Source of the DNA: Siphonodentalium dalli
Taxonomy: Eukaryota > Mollusca > Scaphopoda > Gadilida > Siphonodentaliidae
Assembly: GCA_032622095.1 (NCBI GenBank)
Contig: CP136067.1
Location: 78,084,705-78,148,704, forward strand
Length of the DNA stretch: 64,000 nucleotides
Direction: 5' to 3'
Shown here: positions 47,710 to 59,128 of the stretch, in pieces
Numbering within the stretch: position 1 is the stretch's first letter
How the letters are laid out: the number at the start of each line of letters is the position of its first letter
Position numbers and translations under genes: made by a program
The notes under the pieces: generated by a model
Told to the model about the DNA's origin: nothing
The model's database searches: none
What the model saw: only the letters and a program-made list of their open reading frames with translations

Positions 47710-48267
47710 TCACTGTTGTACAATTAGATGTGATTTAATGTTTCTTATCTCCATCCTCGTCAGCCCAGTTTGAGTATCCCATCGGGACATCACACCTAGC
47801 TCACTCATGGTAATTTTTATATACTCAAACCACTTAAGCTTTCCGGAATATTTTCTGTCATTGTTATAAACTTCATTCAATATACAAGACAACTATGCCT
47901 TGCTGATTCAGACCAGTCAGAAGAGTTTAACTTTGACCAGTATGACAACGCCCTATATTTTATATTAATTATCAGTGGGTGTCTATCAAGCTCACCGTAA
48001 ACCAGAATACGCAAAGGTTTCAGCACAATGCCATGTGCAATTTCGCTAAAATGTCATATTTTTGAAGCACCAAACTTCACTACCGTAAAGAGCTATTGGA
48101 GTTATTGTGGAATGTGCTTCCCATAAACCAGTTTGAAATTTGCTTATGAAAAAGAGGTCAACAGTATATTCAAGATTGGTAAGAAAAACTTCAGACAAAC
48201 AGATCAAGGGCGTTATGCCTCGAAATGAATCAGTCTTATTTTTTATAGAATGGCCGTACCATGCCAA
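47710..48267 (-). pseudogene. Decayed LINE reverse transcriptase (post-catalytic region)
   Basis: Three minus-strand segments, in the correct family order but in different frames, recall the region after the RT domain of non-LTR retrotransposons. First comes PIALYGSEVW (48070-48099). Next is a segment with LVYGELDRHPLIINIKYRAL...YWSKL (47877-48023). Last is KLKWFEYIKITMSELGVMSRW...Q (within 47710-47892). The motifs YGSEVW, YGELGR.PL, YWxKL and W..ik..l..lG...W..Q are characteristic of this region. At least two frameshifts and one stop separate them. The endonuclease, the RT palm and the terminal CxCG motif are not present, so it is a dead fragment. It probably belongs to a different element from the fragment at 41389. 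Confidence 0.75.
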
Positions 48268-48910
48268 CTGTCCAATCAGATGAGTGATATGATATGTGTA
48301 GCATATTGCTGTCGGCTGTAATTCCGACCCAACAATTCGTCAACCAAGTAACTCAAGTTACGGAAATGCATCACTCGTGTCCAGTATGAAAACGCCATCA
48401 GCAACTGGTATAAGGGAAATAACTCTACTCTTGCACTGCTTGGGAATTACTGGATACACGCATGATACGCAACACCTGAAACAAATAATTTACACTCTGA
48501 AGCAGAACGTTTTCAACGTGCGTTTAATGAAACAGTTCTGTCGGGCTAGCAAGCAGTCATGTAGATCGAACACTAGTGATATCGAAAACCACAAGACAGT
48601 TCCGGCATGTGGCATCATGTCCTGACTTCAGCGGCAACTAAAATTGTTCCTTATTTTCACGCACAGGTCGGCATGCAGTCATGCATGTATACTCCAGATT
48701 GTACCCCACCACCAACCACACCAGGATATTGCATACCACAGAGCCGTCCTTCATGCCAAAACTATTTCTATAAGTTTGTACATATTTAAGCCGTATTGGA
48801 TCCACATGATGTATATTTTGAAGATAAAAGAGAAAGAAAATTGCTAACAGTTTCTCATGTATCGCCCGTGTCTTAGGAATCAAAGTCTACTAGCATATTA
48901 CTTATGATGC
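48268..48910. other. Unassigned DNA before the duplication
   Basis: No gene or repeat recognised. The left duplication breakpoint is at 48910/48911, with only a single shared base at the junction. Confidence 0.4.
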
Positions 48911-50029
48911 AGTCATTATAGCGAGTCTAATATCAAGCCTAAACTCATTTATCTTGTAGGAAAAAACTGAAGTATGTCTCTCTAGCATTTACAGGCCTTC
49001 TAATCACTCGGTAATTAAATGTAAGGCGATATACCGTAAATATATTGCACTGGCTGCGACGAGGCGTTCGTTTGGTTGGCTAATACGATGTCAAACAAAA
49101 AAATGAACATCAATCAACGTGGATAACTGAGTTTGGAACAGGATGGCATGATAACTACTCAGCAGGCGATTGCAAGATTCACAGCACCCGCCAAATTCAA
49201 AGCACGTGAAAAAGGCGGTTGTATGTAACGTTATATAGCAGAGATATTAATCTGGAGCTATTGCGTGCTTTTTCTGGCACTTCCATGATAAATTGTAACC
49301 AGTTCATCCCAGAATTGCTCGTGACGAGGCAACTAACGTAAGTATATATTTCCAGAGTAAACGAGGTGATTGGGGGACTATTCTGGAAAAAGGTAACAAC
49401 ATATTTGGCCGCTTCCTCAAAACGTTAATGCGTATACATTGCTCACATATTGTGGAGAACACTTGTTCGTGTATTGCCCCTTTATTCAGCGAACTGATAC
49501 ATGTCATGAGATCCTTCCAAAGTCGTATCACACGAAGTTCTTTTAACAGTCTTTAACAGTCAACGACAAGAAACCATAGCCAGCAAAGGTAACGCCCTCA
49601 AGATCACATTATTGGGCATATATATAAACTACAGCTGGGCGTTGCTCGGGTGAGTAATGCGTAAAATATTAGTGGCATTTAAGTCATTTAAATTTTTAAC
49701 CATCTAGTGTAAACAGCATCTATTACATAACTCTACAGATACATCTATCTTTTAAGTTTACAATAAATGCTCTTTATCTTTTAGGTAAAAAAAAAAACAC
49801 CTATCCCGTGATATTCTCCTCGTCAGTTTACTTTTTCTCCGTATATCAGTTTGGCTGAGAATAAATGCTCTTTATTGATCACATAATGTTTTAGCCCCCC
49901 CCCTTAAGTCATATGAGGTCAAAAGAGCCTATCCCATTACATTCCCTGGTCAGATGGCCCATATGTACCAATTTCCATACATATCTTCTAAGCTAACAAG
50001 GAATGCTCTTTATTGATAACATTTGTCTC

Positions 50030-50517
50030 TTTAAAGGCACGGGCGGTGTTCATTTCAGAAATATTCATATTTGTTCAAATCGCCATCAACAGAAGGAATA
50101 TTAAAATTAGTATATTGTCGTCAAGATGTACGATGGTGTACGTAAACAAGAGAATGCTCGTGTTACAGAAGTTTTGCTTCTGTTTACATAACACAGCGCA
50201 ATTCTATTGGTTAATCACACACACAAATGATATAAACGCTCTTTATTATTTCCATATCAGGAAAACACGGTAACAAATATCGCTCTTTATGTTTACCATA
50301 TCCGGATCTAAACAAATGCCAGGTTCTGTAACGTTTTTTGCTTTTGTTTACATAATAAAGGAGAAACATTTGACAGTAACATACTGTTTATGTCATATTT
50401 CTAATTGGTATAAGAACAAATTCTGTCTATATTTTACTATTATTACTGTTTATGGCGGTTTTTGTCGGAGGTGAATATTTTAACAGCATATCCACCGCCA
50501 ACGCCGCCCGTATCTTT
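50030..50517. mobile_element. TIR element, family D, copy D3
   Basis: Left end TTTAAAGGCACGGGCGGTGTT; right end ...AACGCCGCCCGTATCTTTG, whose reverse complement CAAAGATACGGGCGGCGTT matches the left end at most positions. The interior carries TGCTCGTGTTACAGAAGTTT and the CGCTCTTTATTATTTCCATA module. It has no coding capacity. Repeated in copy 2 at 55789-56276. Confidence 0.65.
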
Positions 50518-50527
50518 GTTTATTTGT

Positions 50528-50690
50528 GATTAACCAATAGAATTGAGCTGTGTTATGTAAACAGAAGCAAAACTTCTGTAACACGAGCAGGCTCTTGCTT
50601 ACGTACACCATCGAACGTCTCTACGACAATATACTATTTACGAGCTTATTATGTTTGGCATATGAACAAAACTATATATATATACCGGCA
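50528..50690 (-). repeat. Inverted partner of the D3 interior
   Basis: The reverse complement of about 50528-50640 matches 50106-50215 for about 110 bp (TTACAGAAGTTTTGCTTCTG core, GGTGTACGTAA block), and continues into the TTTTGTTCATATGCCAAACA block seen in the 15369 fragment. So a second, opposite-facing piece of family D lies next to D3. Confidence 0.7.
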
Positions 50691-50953
50691 CTAGCTGGTG
50701 GGCCCGACTTCATCCGGACTGTTCCCCTCTGCTTGCATCCGGATCTAACACCAAAATCCGTCAAAAGGTGCGATTTGACCTTGAATTGACAATTTTGAAG
50801 GTCAAGGTCAAGTCGGGGTCACGATTTGACCCGTCCAAAACACTCCCCGGACAAAAGTAGCCCTATGTATCAAATTTCGTCGAAATCCGTCCGGCAGTTT
50901 TCCCGGCCATTGCAAATAAACAGACATACAGAAGTCCCAAAATATAAAGTAGA
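50691..50953 (-). mobile_element. Minimal Helitron, family C, copy C2
   Basis: Only 263 bp. The plus-strand left edge is A then CTAG, 7 nt (CTGGTGG), and a GCCCGAC-TTC-ATCCGG hairpin. One TTTGACCTT...AGGTCAAGGTCA module follows (direct repeat at 50799-50810), then ATCAAATTTCGTCGAAATCC, an ACAGACATACAG tract, and AAGTAGA abutting the next CTAG. Copy 2 lies at 56450-56712. Confidence 0.78.
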
Positions 50954-52095
50954 CTAGCATATTAGCCCGCCACTGGCGGGATTGGTCCCATGGCTTTGGT
51001 CGATCCATTAATTTTTGTTTTTCAAGGTAACCCCGTACAGGCACTTCGACAGCCGACAAAAATATTCCCCTGCTGAGTTGACCATACATAACAAATTTCA
51101 CGTCGATGTCACCGCTGACGACCGATATATCGCCCAAGGTCATTTGTGGGTACCCGTTTCAAGGTGAAGGTCAACTTAGGCGGACAAACAGACCTAACGA
51201 AAATATCCCCCGTCCATTGGAAGCCCTAAATTGGAAATTTCGTCTCGATATCCCCAATTTCAGAGACGGTCGATTGAGCCGTATTTATACTCGTGTATAT
51301 AAACGCTCTTTAACAACGACACCGCAGATACGAAAGCTCTTTAATCATTAACCCATCAATTCCAACGACGGTAGCAGGGCGAAGTGTGAAGGAGTGCTGC
51401 ATAATATTTCGAGCGACAGACTACAATCAGACTCCCGTCATACAGATAGGTATATAGTGAAAACGACGCTCTTTATATAGACACTGCGGAAAACGAACGC
51501 TCTTTATATATCAACGCTATTAACCCCGAAGTGCCGATTGCGGTGATTTTGATGATTGGGAAGGGAGAAACGGTGCTCTGAGCTTCTCTAAAACGCGACC
51601 ACGGCGGTGTCCGTGGGATTTTACACTTATATACGAAATTTGAGCTCGATCCGTCAACGTGTTTTCGATTCTATGAAGTACACACACACACACGCACACA
51701 CCCTCACACACACCCTCTCACACACACACACACACCCCCCACACACACACCCTCACACACACCCTTGTTTGTATTACATACGTTGTGGGGACATTTCTTT
51801 AGAAATTCAAACAATACCGTAGTTGTGAGGACCTCGTTATTTCGTAAATATATCCAAACTCGGAGGGTACCTTTAACGAAATAACGGCAATCTTTGTAAC
51901 GCATGCGTAGTATCATTTCCGCCTACTGCGGACGAAAAAATATCAAAAATTTCAAAAAATACAAATTTCCGTCGCCTTAAGGGAAACAACTGTTAACATT
52001 GTGAGGACATTGTTTTACTATATGAATGTCCTCACAGAGATGGGTTAACACACTCACACACACTTATATATACGGAAGTCGCAAAATATATAGTA
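50954..52095 (-). mobile_element. Helitron, family B, copy B1
   Basis: The 3' end (minus strand) is the perfect hairpin CCCGCC-AGT-GGCGGG, 7 nt, CTAG. The 5' end reads TACTATATATTTTGCGACTTCC and abuts the CTAG of the next element. Inside are several CGCTCTTTA motifs (51302, 51331, 51466, 51497), a TTTGAGCTCGATCCGT block and a long CA/CCCTCACA microsatellite (51680-51764). There is no Rep/helicase frame. Confidence 0.75.
51680..51764 (+). repeat. (CA)n/(CCCTCACA)n microsatellite
   Basis: Located just inside the 5' end of Helitron B1, at the position where family A carries its ACAGACA tract. The duplicate copy is at 57439-57523. Confidence 0.95.
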
Positions 52096-52999
52096 CTAGC
52101 AGGTTATCCCGCTACTGGCGGCATTCGTCTCATGGCTTTGTTTCAGAAACATGACATTTTATAAATTTAACCAAATTTCAAGTCGATAGCTCCACCCGTT
52201 TCCGAGATCTGGTCTGCGCATGCGCGAAGCTTGCGTCGCACGGGCTCGGCGACCCGATAAAATTCGTATCCGCGGCAAGATACATTCACATAGCAAATTT
52301 CAAGTCGATGGCTCCACCCGTTTCTGAGATCTCGTCTGCGCACGCGCTGCACGGGCGTCGCACGGGCTCGGCGACCCGATAAAATTCGTACCTGGGGCAA
52401 GATACATTCACATACCAAATTTCAAGTCGATAGCTCCACCCGTTTCCGAGATCTCGTCTGCGCATGCGCGAAGCTGGCGTCGCACGGGCTCGGCGACCCG
52501 ATAAAATTCGTATCCGGGGCAAGATACATTGACATACCAAATTTCAAGTCGATAGCTCCACCCGTTTCCGATATCTCGTCTGCGCATGCGCGAAATTGGT
52601 GTCGCACGGGCTCGGCGACCCGATAAAATTCGTATCCGGGGCAAGATACATTCACATAGCAAATTTCAAGTCGATAGCTCCACCCGTTTCCGAGATCTCG
52701 TCTGCGCATGCGTGAATCTGGCGTCGCACGGGCTCGGCGACCCGATAAAATTCGTATTCGGGGCAAGACACATTCACATACCAAATTTCAAGTCGATAGC
52801 TCCTCCCATTTCCGAGATCTCGTCTGCGCATGCGCTACACGGGAGTCGCATGGGCTCGTCAATACGACAACGACCACCCCCTGGTCAAACTACACACACG
52901 TACCAAGTTTCGTCCCGATCGGTCGAGAATCGTAGATTTGTATTAATGACAGACAGACAGACAAACAGACAGACAGAGGTCTTCAAAATATATATGAGA
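52096..52999 (-). mobile_element. Chimeric Helitron: B-type 3' end, A-type repeats and 5' end
   Basis: Plus-strand left: CTAG, CAGGTTA and a TCCCGCTACTGGCGGC hairpin, a slightly decayed B-type terminus. After a short link come six 122-bp family A units (anchors 52175, 52297, 52419, 52541, 52663, 52785), the family A tail and the GAGA end followed by T. It joins two family modules in one element with intact boundaries. The counterpart in copy 2 has nine units. Confidence 0.78.
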
Positions 53000-53003
53000 T
53001 AGA

Positions 53004-54160
53004 CTAGCAGGTTAGCCCGCCACCGGCGGCGTTTGTCCGAAACATTTTGAATTATTTTGTTTTTATTTAAATATTTTTAATATTTTTATTTTTTTTATTA
53101 TATTTAATTTATGTTTCTTTGAATTTGTATTTTATGTTTTGTTTGTGTTTTTCAATGAGTTAATATTGGGTTTTTCAATATTTTACCCGATTTTACCTTG
53201 AATTGATCATTTTAAAGGTCAATGTCATGTCGGGGTCACAATATATAATTTGTGGGTACCCGTTTGAAGGTTAAGACTGACCCGATGAAAAAATCCCCCG
53301 TTCCTAGGAACGACAGACATAATAATGTTTCACACGTCGACGATCCCTGTGTGTTTTTACACTTATATACGAAGTTTGAGCTCACCTAGGGCGGAACAAC
53401 TTACCCGATCCGCGTTCTTAGGAACACAACACGCTCATGTCTATACACGCCCAGACCCAGATGAGGTATGATTTTTTTTATCCTGCCCGTGTCCATTGAG
53501 CAGCCGCTGACAGAGGTTGTCCACCCTTACGAGATGGTCAATAGTCCCCGCAAAGTTAATCCCGTCGTGAAACCCATCCTCGCAAAGAGCGGACAGTCAA
53601 TTAATCCCGTCGTGAACGCCATCAGCAACGCGACGTAATTTTGTTTGGTATCATGTGTTGCGTTCTAAAAATAGGAAAGCACTTGCCCCGTATACCTTTG
53701 CGTAAATACGAAATTGTGAGTGTTGGTTTGTAACCGGGATTTCTGAGAAGCATTATGCCTATAACTACGCCCTTAAGCCCTGACCTAAGTGTCATACATA
53801 CTATAACAATGATGTTGTAAGAGTACTATGGCATCCAATAAATCTCCCCGCATAGGAAACCACTCAATGTTCCCGTATATCTCTCTGCAGATGCTAATAA
53901 CGTTAAATGGTAAACAGACGCTCTTTATAGCGATGCGTCAAAAACAAACGCTCATTAAATAATCACTTGATTAACACACGCCGTGCCTTTGCGGTAATTT
54001 TGGGAGCGGAGAACGCGTGCTCTGAGGTTCTCCAAAACGCATGCGACGACGATTCCCGTGGGTTTTTACATTTAGATGGGAAGTTTGAACTCAATCGAGC
54101 CAACCGTTTTAGATTCTATGAAGTACACATATATATACGGAAGTCTCAAAATATATAGTA
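53004..54160 (-). mobile_element. Helitron, family B, copy B2
   Basis: Left: CTAG, CAGGTTA, GCCCGCCACCGGCGGC hairpin. The next 300 bp is A/T-homopolymer rich (TTTTTATTTAAATATTTTTA), with a decayed AAAGGTCAATGTCA motif. Blocks ATCCCGTCGTGAA and ATACTATAACAATGATGTTG and the CGCTCTTTATAGCGATGCG motif follow. The right end is GGAAGTCTCAAAATATATAG. Copy 2 lies at 59129-60285. Confidence 0.72.
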
Positions 54161-54670
54161 CTACCAGGTTAGCCCGCCACTGGCGGCATTCGTCTCATGG
54201 CTTTGTTTCAGAAACATGACATTTTTCAAGTCGATAGCTCCACCCGTTTCCGAGATCTGGTCTGCGCAAGCGCGAAGCTGGCGTCGCACGGGCTCGGCGA
54301 CCCGATAAAATTCGTATCCGGGGCAAGATACATTCACATAGCAAATTTCAAGTCGATAGCTCCATCCGTTTCCGAGATCTCGTCTGCGCACGCGCTGCAC
54401 GGGCGTCGCACGGGCTCGGCGACCCGATAAAATTCGTACCCGGGGCAAGATACATTCACATACCAAATTTCAAGTCGATAGCTCCACCCGTTTCCGATAT
54501 CTCGTCTGCGCATGCGCGAAGCTGGCGTCGCACGGGCTCGGCGACCCGATAAAATTTGTATCCGGGGCAAGATACATTCACATAGCAAAGGTCGATAGCT
54601 CCACCCGTTTCCGAGATAACGCATTCTTTGTTTTTCAATAAGTTAATTCATGGTACCCGTCCTCCCCGTC
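54161..54670 (-). mobile_element. Helitron with mutated terminus, cut by the duplication junction
   Basis: Starts CTACCAGGTTA (CTAG changed to CTAC), then the B-type hairpin GCCCGCCACTGGCGGC. Four 122-bp-type units follow, the last one truncated, then a link into GTACCCGTCCTCCCCGTC. The duplication junction removes the rest. The equivalent element in copy 2 (60286 onward) continues to its 5' end at 61276, so that is the intact original. Confidence 0.7.
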
Positions 54671-55788
54671 AGTCATTATAGCGAGTCTAATATCAAGCCT
54701 AAACTCATTTATCTTGTAGGAAAAAACTGAAGTATGTCTCTCTAGCATTTACAGGCCTTCTAATCACTCGGTAATTAAATGTAAGGCGATATACCGTAAA
54801 TATATTGCACTGGCTGCGACGAGGCGTTCGTTTGGTTGGCTAATACGATGTCAAACAAAAAAATGAACATCAATCAACGTGGATAACTGAGTTTGGAACA
54901 GGATGGCATGATAACTACTCAGCAGGCGATTGCAAGATTCACAGCACCCGCCAAATTCAAAGCACGTGAAAAAGGCGGTTGTATGTAACGTTATATAGCA
55001 GAGATATTAATCTGGAGCTATTGCGTGCTTTTTCTGGCACTTCCATGATAAATTGTAACCAGTTCATCCCAGAATTGCTCGTGACGAGGCAACTAACGTA
55101 AGTATATATTTCCAGAGTAAACGAGGTGATTGGGGGACTATTCTGGAAAAAGGTAACAACATATTTGGCCGCTTCCTCAAAACGTTAATGCGTATACATT
55201 GCTCACATATTGTGGAGAACACTTGTTCGTGTATTGCCCCTTTATTCAGCGAACTGATACATGTCATGAGATCCTTCCAAAGTCGTATCACACGAAGTTC
55301 TTTTAACAGTCTTTAACAGTCAACGACAAGAAACCATAGCCAGCAAAGGTAACGCCCTCAAGATCACATTATTGGGCATATATATAAACTACAGCTGGGC
55401 GTTGCTCGGGTGAGTAATGCGTAAAATATTAGTGGCATTTAAGTCATTTAAATTTTTAACCATCTAGTGTAAACAGCATCTATTACATAACTCTACAGAT
55501 ACATCTATCTTTTAAGTTTACAATAAATGCTCTTTATCTTTTAGGTAAAAAAAAAACACCTATCCCGTGATATTCTCCTCGTCAGTTTACTTTTTCTCCG
55601 TATATCAGTTTGGCTGAGAATAAATGCTCTTTATTGATCACATAATGTTTTAGCCCCCCCCCTTAAGTCATATGAGGTCAAAAGAGCCTATCCCATTACA
55701 TTCCCTGGTCAGATGGCCCATATGTACCAATTTCCATACATATCTTCTAAGCTAACAAGGAATGCTCTTTATTGATAACATTTGTCTC

Positions 55789-56276
55789 TTTAAAGGCACG
55801 GGCGGTGTTCATTTCAGAAATATTCATATTTGTTCAAATCGCCATCAACAGAAGGAATATTAAAATTAGTATATTGTCGTCAAGATGTACGATGGTGTAC
55901 GTAAACAAGAGAATGCTCGTGTTACAGAAGTTTTGCTTCTGTTTACATAACACAGCGCAATTCTATTGGTTAATCACACACACAAATGATATAAACGCTC
56001 TTTATTATTTCCATATCAGGAAAACACGGTAACAAATATCGCTCTTTATGTTTACCATATCCGGATCTAAACAAATGCCAGGTTCTGTAACGTTTTTTGC
56101 TTTTGTTTACATAATAAAGGAGAAACATTTGACAGTAACATACTGTTTATGTCATATTTCTAATTGGTATAAGAACAAATTCTGTCTATATTTTACTATT
56201 ATTACTGTTTATGGCGGTTTTTGTCGGAGGTGAATATTTTAACAGCATATCCACCGCCAACGCCGCCCGTATCTTT
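55789..56276. mobile_element. Family D element inside duplication copy 2
   Basis: Same element as 50030-50517, with no differences seen. Confidence 0.65.
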
Positions 56277-56449
56277 GTTTATTTGTGATTAACCAATAGA
56301 ATTGAGCTGTGTTATGTAAACAGAAGCAAAACTTCTGTAACACGAGCAGGCTCTTGCTTACGTACACCATCGAACGTCTCTACGACAATATACTATTTAC
56401 GAGCTTATTATGTTTGGCATATGAACAAAACTATATATATATACCGGCA

Positions 56450-56712
56450 CTAGCTGGTGGGCCCGACTTCATCCGGACTGTTCCCCTCTGCTTGCATCCG
56501 GATCTAACACCAAAATCCGTCAAAAGGTGCGATTTGACCTTGAATTGACAATTTTGAAGGTCAAGGTCAAGTCGGGGTCACGATTTGACCCGTCCAAAAC
56601 ACTCCCCGGACAAAAGTAGCCCTATGTATCAAATTTCGTCGAAATCCGTCCGGCAGTTTTCCCGGCCATTGCAAATAAACAGACATACAGAAGTCCCAAA
56701 ATATAAAGTAGA
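56450..56712 (-). mobile_element. Minimal Helitron C, duplication copy 2
   Basis: Identical counterpart of 50691-50953. The AGGTCAAGGTCA repeat is at 56558-56569. Confidence 0.78.
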
Positions 56713-57854
56713 CTAGCATATTAGCCCGCCACTGGCGGGATTGGTCCCATGGCTTTGGTCGATCCATTAATTTTTGTTTTTCAAGGTAACCCCGTACAGG
56801 CACTTCGACAGCCGACAAAAATATTCCCCTGCTGAGTTGACCATACATAACAAATTTCACGTCGATGTCACCGCTGACGACCGATATATCGCCCAAGGTC
56901 ATTTGTGGGTACCCGTTTCAAGGTGAAGGTCAACTTAGGCGGACAAACAGACCTAACGAAAATATCCCCCGTCCATTGGAAGCCCTAAATTGGAAATTTC
57001 GTCTCGATATCCCCAATTTCAGAGACGGTCGATTGAGCCGTATTTATACTCGTGTATATAAACGCTCTTTAACAACGACACCGCAGATACGAAAGCTCTT
57101 TAATCATTAACCCATCAATTCCAACGACGGTAGCAGGGCGAAGTGTGAAGGAGTGCTGCATAATATTTCGAGCGACAGACTACAATCAGACTCCCGTCAT
57201 ACAGATAGGTATATAGTGAAAACGACGCTCTTTATATAGACACTGCGGAAAACGAACGCTCTTTATATATCAACGCTATTAACCCCGAAGTGCCGATTGC
57301 GGTGATTTTGATGATTGGGAAGGGAGAAACGGTGCTCTGAGCTTCTCTAAAACGCGACCACGGCGGTGTCCGTGGGATTTTACACTTATATACGAAATTT
57401 GAGCTCGATCCGTCAACGTGTTTTCGATTCTATGAAGTACACACACACACACGCACACACCCTCACACACACCCTCTCACACACACACACACACCCCCCA
57501 CACACACACCCTCACACACACCCTTGTTTGTATTACATACGTTGTGGGGACATTTCTTTAGAAATTCAAACAATACCGTAGTTGTGAGGACCTTGTTATT
57601 TCGTAAATATATCCAAACTCGGAGGGTACCTTTAACGAAATAACGGCAATCTTTGTAACGCATGCGTAGTATCATTTCCGCCTAGTGCGGACGAAAAAAT
57701 ATCAAAAATTTCAAAAAATACAAATTTCCGTCGCCTTAAGGGAAACAACTGTTAACATTGTGAGGACATTGTTTTACTATATGAATGTCCTCACAGAGAT
57801 GGGTTAACACACTCACACACACTTATATATACGGAAGTCGCAAAATATATAGTA
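56713..57854 (-). mobile_element. Helitron B1, duplication copy 2
   Basis: Counterpart of 50954-52095, with two substitutions (57594 and 57685). Confidence 0.75.
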
Positions 57855-59124
57855 CTAGCAGGTTATCCCGCTACTGGCGGCATTCGTCTCATGGCTTTGT
57901 TTCAGAAACATGACATTTTATAAATTTAACCAAATTTCAAGTCGATAGCTCCACCCGTTTCCGAGATCTGGTCTGCGCATGCGCGAAGCTTGCGTCGCAC
58001 GGGCTCGGCGACCCGATAAAATTCGTATCCGCGGCAAGATACATTCACATAGCAAATTTCAAGTCGATGGCTCCACCCGTTTCTGAGATCTCGTCTGCGC
58101 ACGCGCTGCACGGGCGTCGCACGGGCTCGGCGACCCGATAAAATTCGTACCTGGGGCAAGATACATTCACATACCAAATTTCAAGTCGATAGCTCCACCC
58201 GTTTCCGAGATCTCGTCTGCGCATGCGCGAAGCTGGCGTCGCACGGGCTCGGCGACCCGATAAAATTCGTATCCGGGGCAAGATACATTGACATACCAAA
58301 TTTCAAGTCGATAGCTCCACCCGTTTCCGATATCTCGTCTGCGCATGCGCGAAATTGGTGTCGCACGGGCTCGGCGACCCGATAAAATTCGTATCCGGGG
58401 CAAGATACATTCACATAGCAAATTTCAAGTCGATGGCTCCACCCGTTTCTGAGATCTCGTCTGCGCACGCGCTGCACGGGCGTCGCACGGGCTCGGCGAC
58501 CCGATAAAATTCGTACCTGGGGCAAGATACATTCACATACCAAATTTCAAGTCGATAGCTCCACCCGTTTCCGAGATCTCGTCTGCGCATGCGCGAAGCT
58601 GGCGTCGCACGGGCTCGGCGACCCGATAAAATTCGTATCCGGGGCAAGATACATTGACATACCAAATTTCAAGTCGATAGCTCCACCCGTTTCCGATATC
58701 TCGTCTGCGCATGCGCGAAATTGGTGTCGCACGGGCTCGGCGACCCGATAAAATTCGTATCCGGGGCAAGATACATTCACATAGCAAATTTCAAGTCGAT
58801 AGCTCCACCCGTTTCCGAGATCTCGTCTGCGCATGCGTGAATCTGGCGTCGCACGGGCTCGGCGACCCGATAAAATTCGTATTCGGGGCAAGACACATTC
58901 ACATACCAAATTTCAAGTCGATAGCTCCTCCCATTTCCGAGATCTCGTCTGCGCATGCGCTACACGGGAGTCGCATGGGCTCGTCAATACGACAACGACC
59001 ACCCCCTGGTCAAACTACACACACGTACCAAGTTTCGTCCCGATCGGTCGAGAATCGTAGATTTGTATTAATGACAGACAGACAGACAAACAGACAGACA
59101 GAGGTCTTCAAAATATATATGAGA
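57855..59124 (-). mobile_element. Chimeric Helitron with nine 122-bp units
   Basis: Counterpart of 52096-52999, enlarged by 366 bp. Unit anchors fall at 57934, 58056, 58178, 58300, 58422, 58544, 58666, 58788 and 58910. Diagnostic variants (GATGGCTCC with CACGCGCTGCACGG, GTACCTGGGG, GAAATTGGTG) recur with a 366-bp period, showing the three-unit block was copied as a whole. The tail and GAGA then T end are unchanged. Confidence 0.82.
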
Positions 59125-59128
59125 TAGA

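Larger units (their letters stand above)
48911..54670. repeat. Tandem segmental duplication, copy 1 (5,760 bp)
   Basis: Starts AGTCATTATAGCGAGTC and ends ...GTACCCGTCCTCCCCGTC, immediately followed by the same start at 54671. Against copy 2 it differs by one base in an A run near 49790, by substitutions at 51835, 51926, 53024, 53214 and 53481, and by having six rather than nine 122-bp units. Only one base of homology is shared at the breakpoints. It contains a family D element, an inverted block, Helitrons C2 and B1, an A/B chimera, another B and a truncated head. Confidence 0.95.

Noticed and set aside
52586-53002. 138-codon frame repeated at 58711-59127
   Set aside because: It runs through the Helitron repeat units, tail and ACAGACA microsatellite, and is duplicated because the whole block is duplicated.
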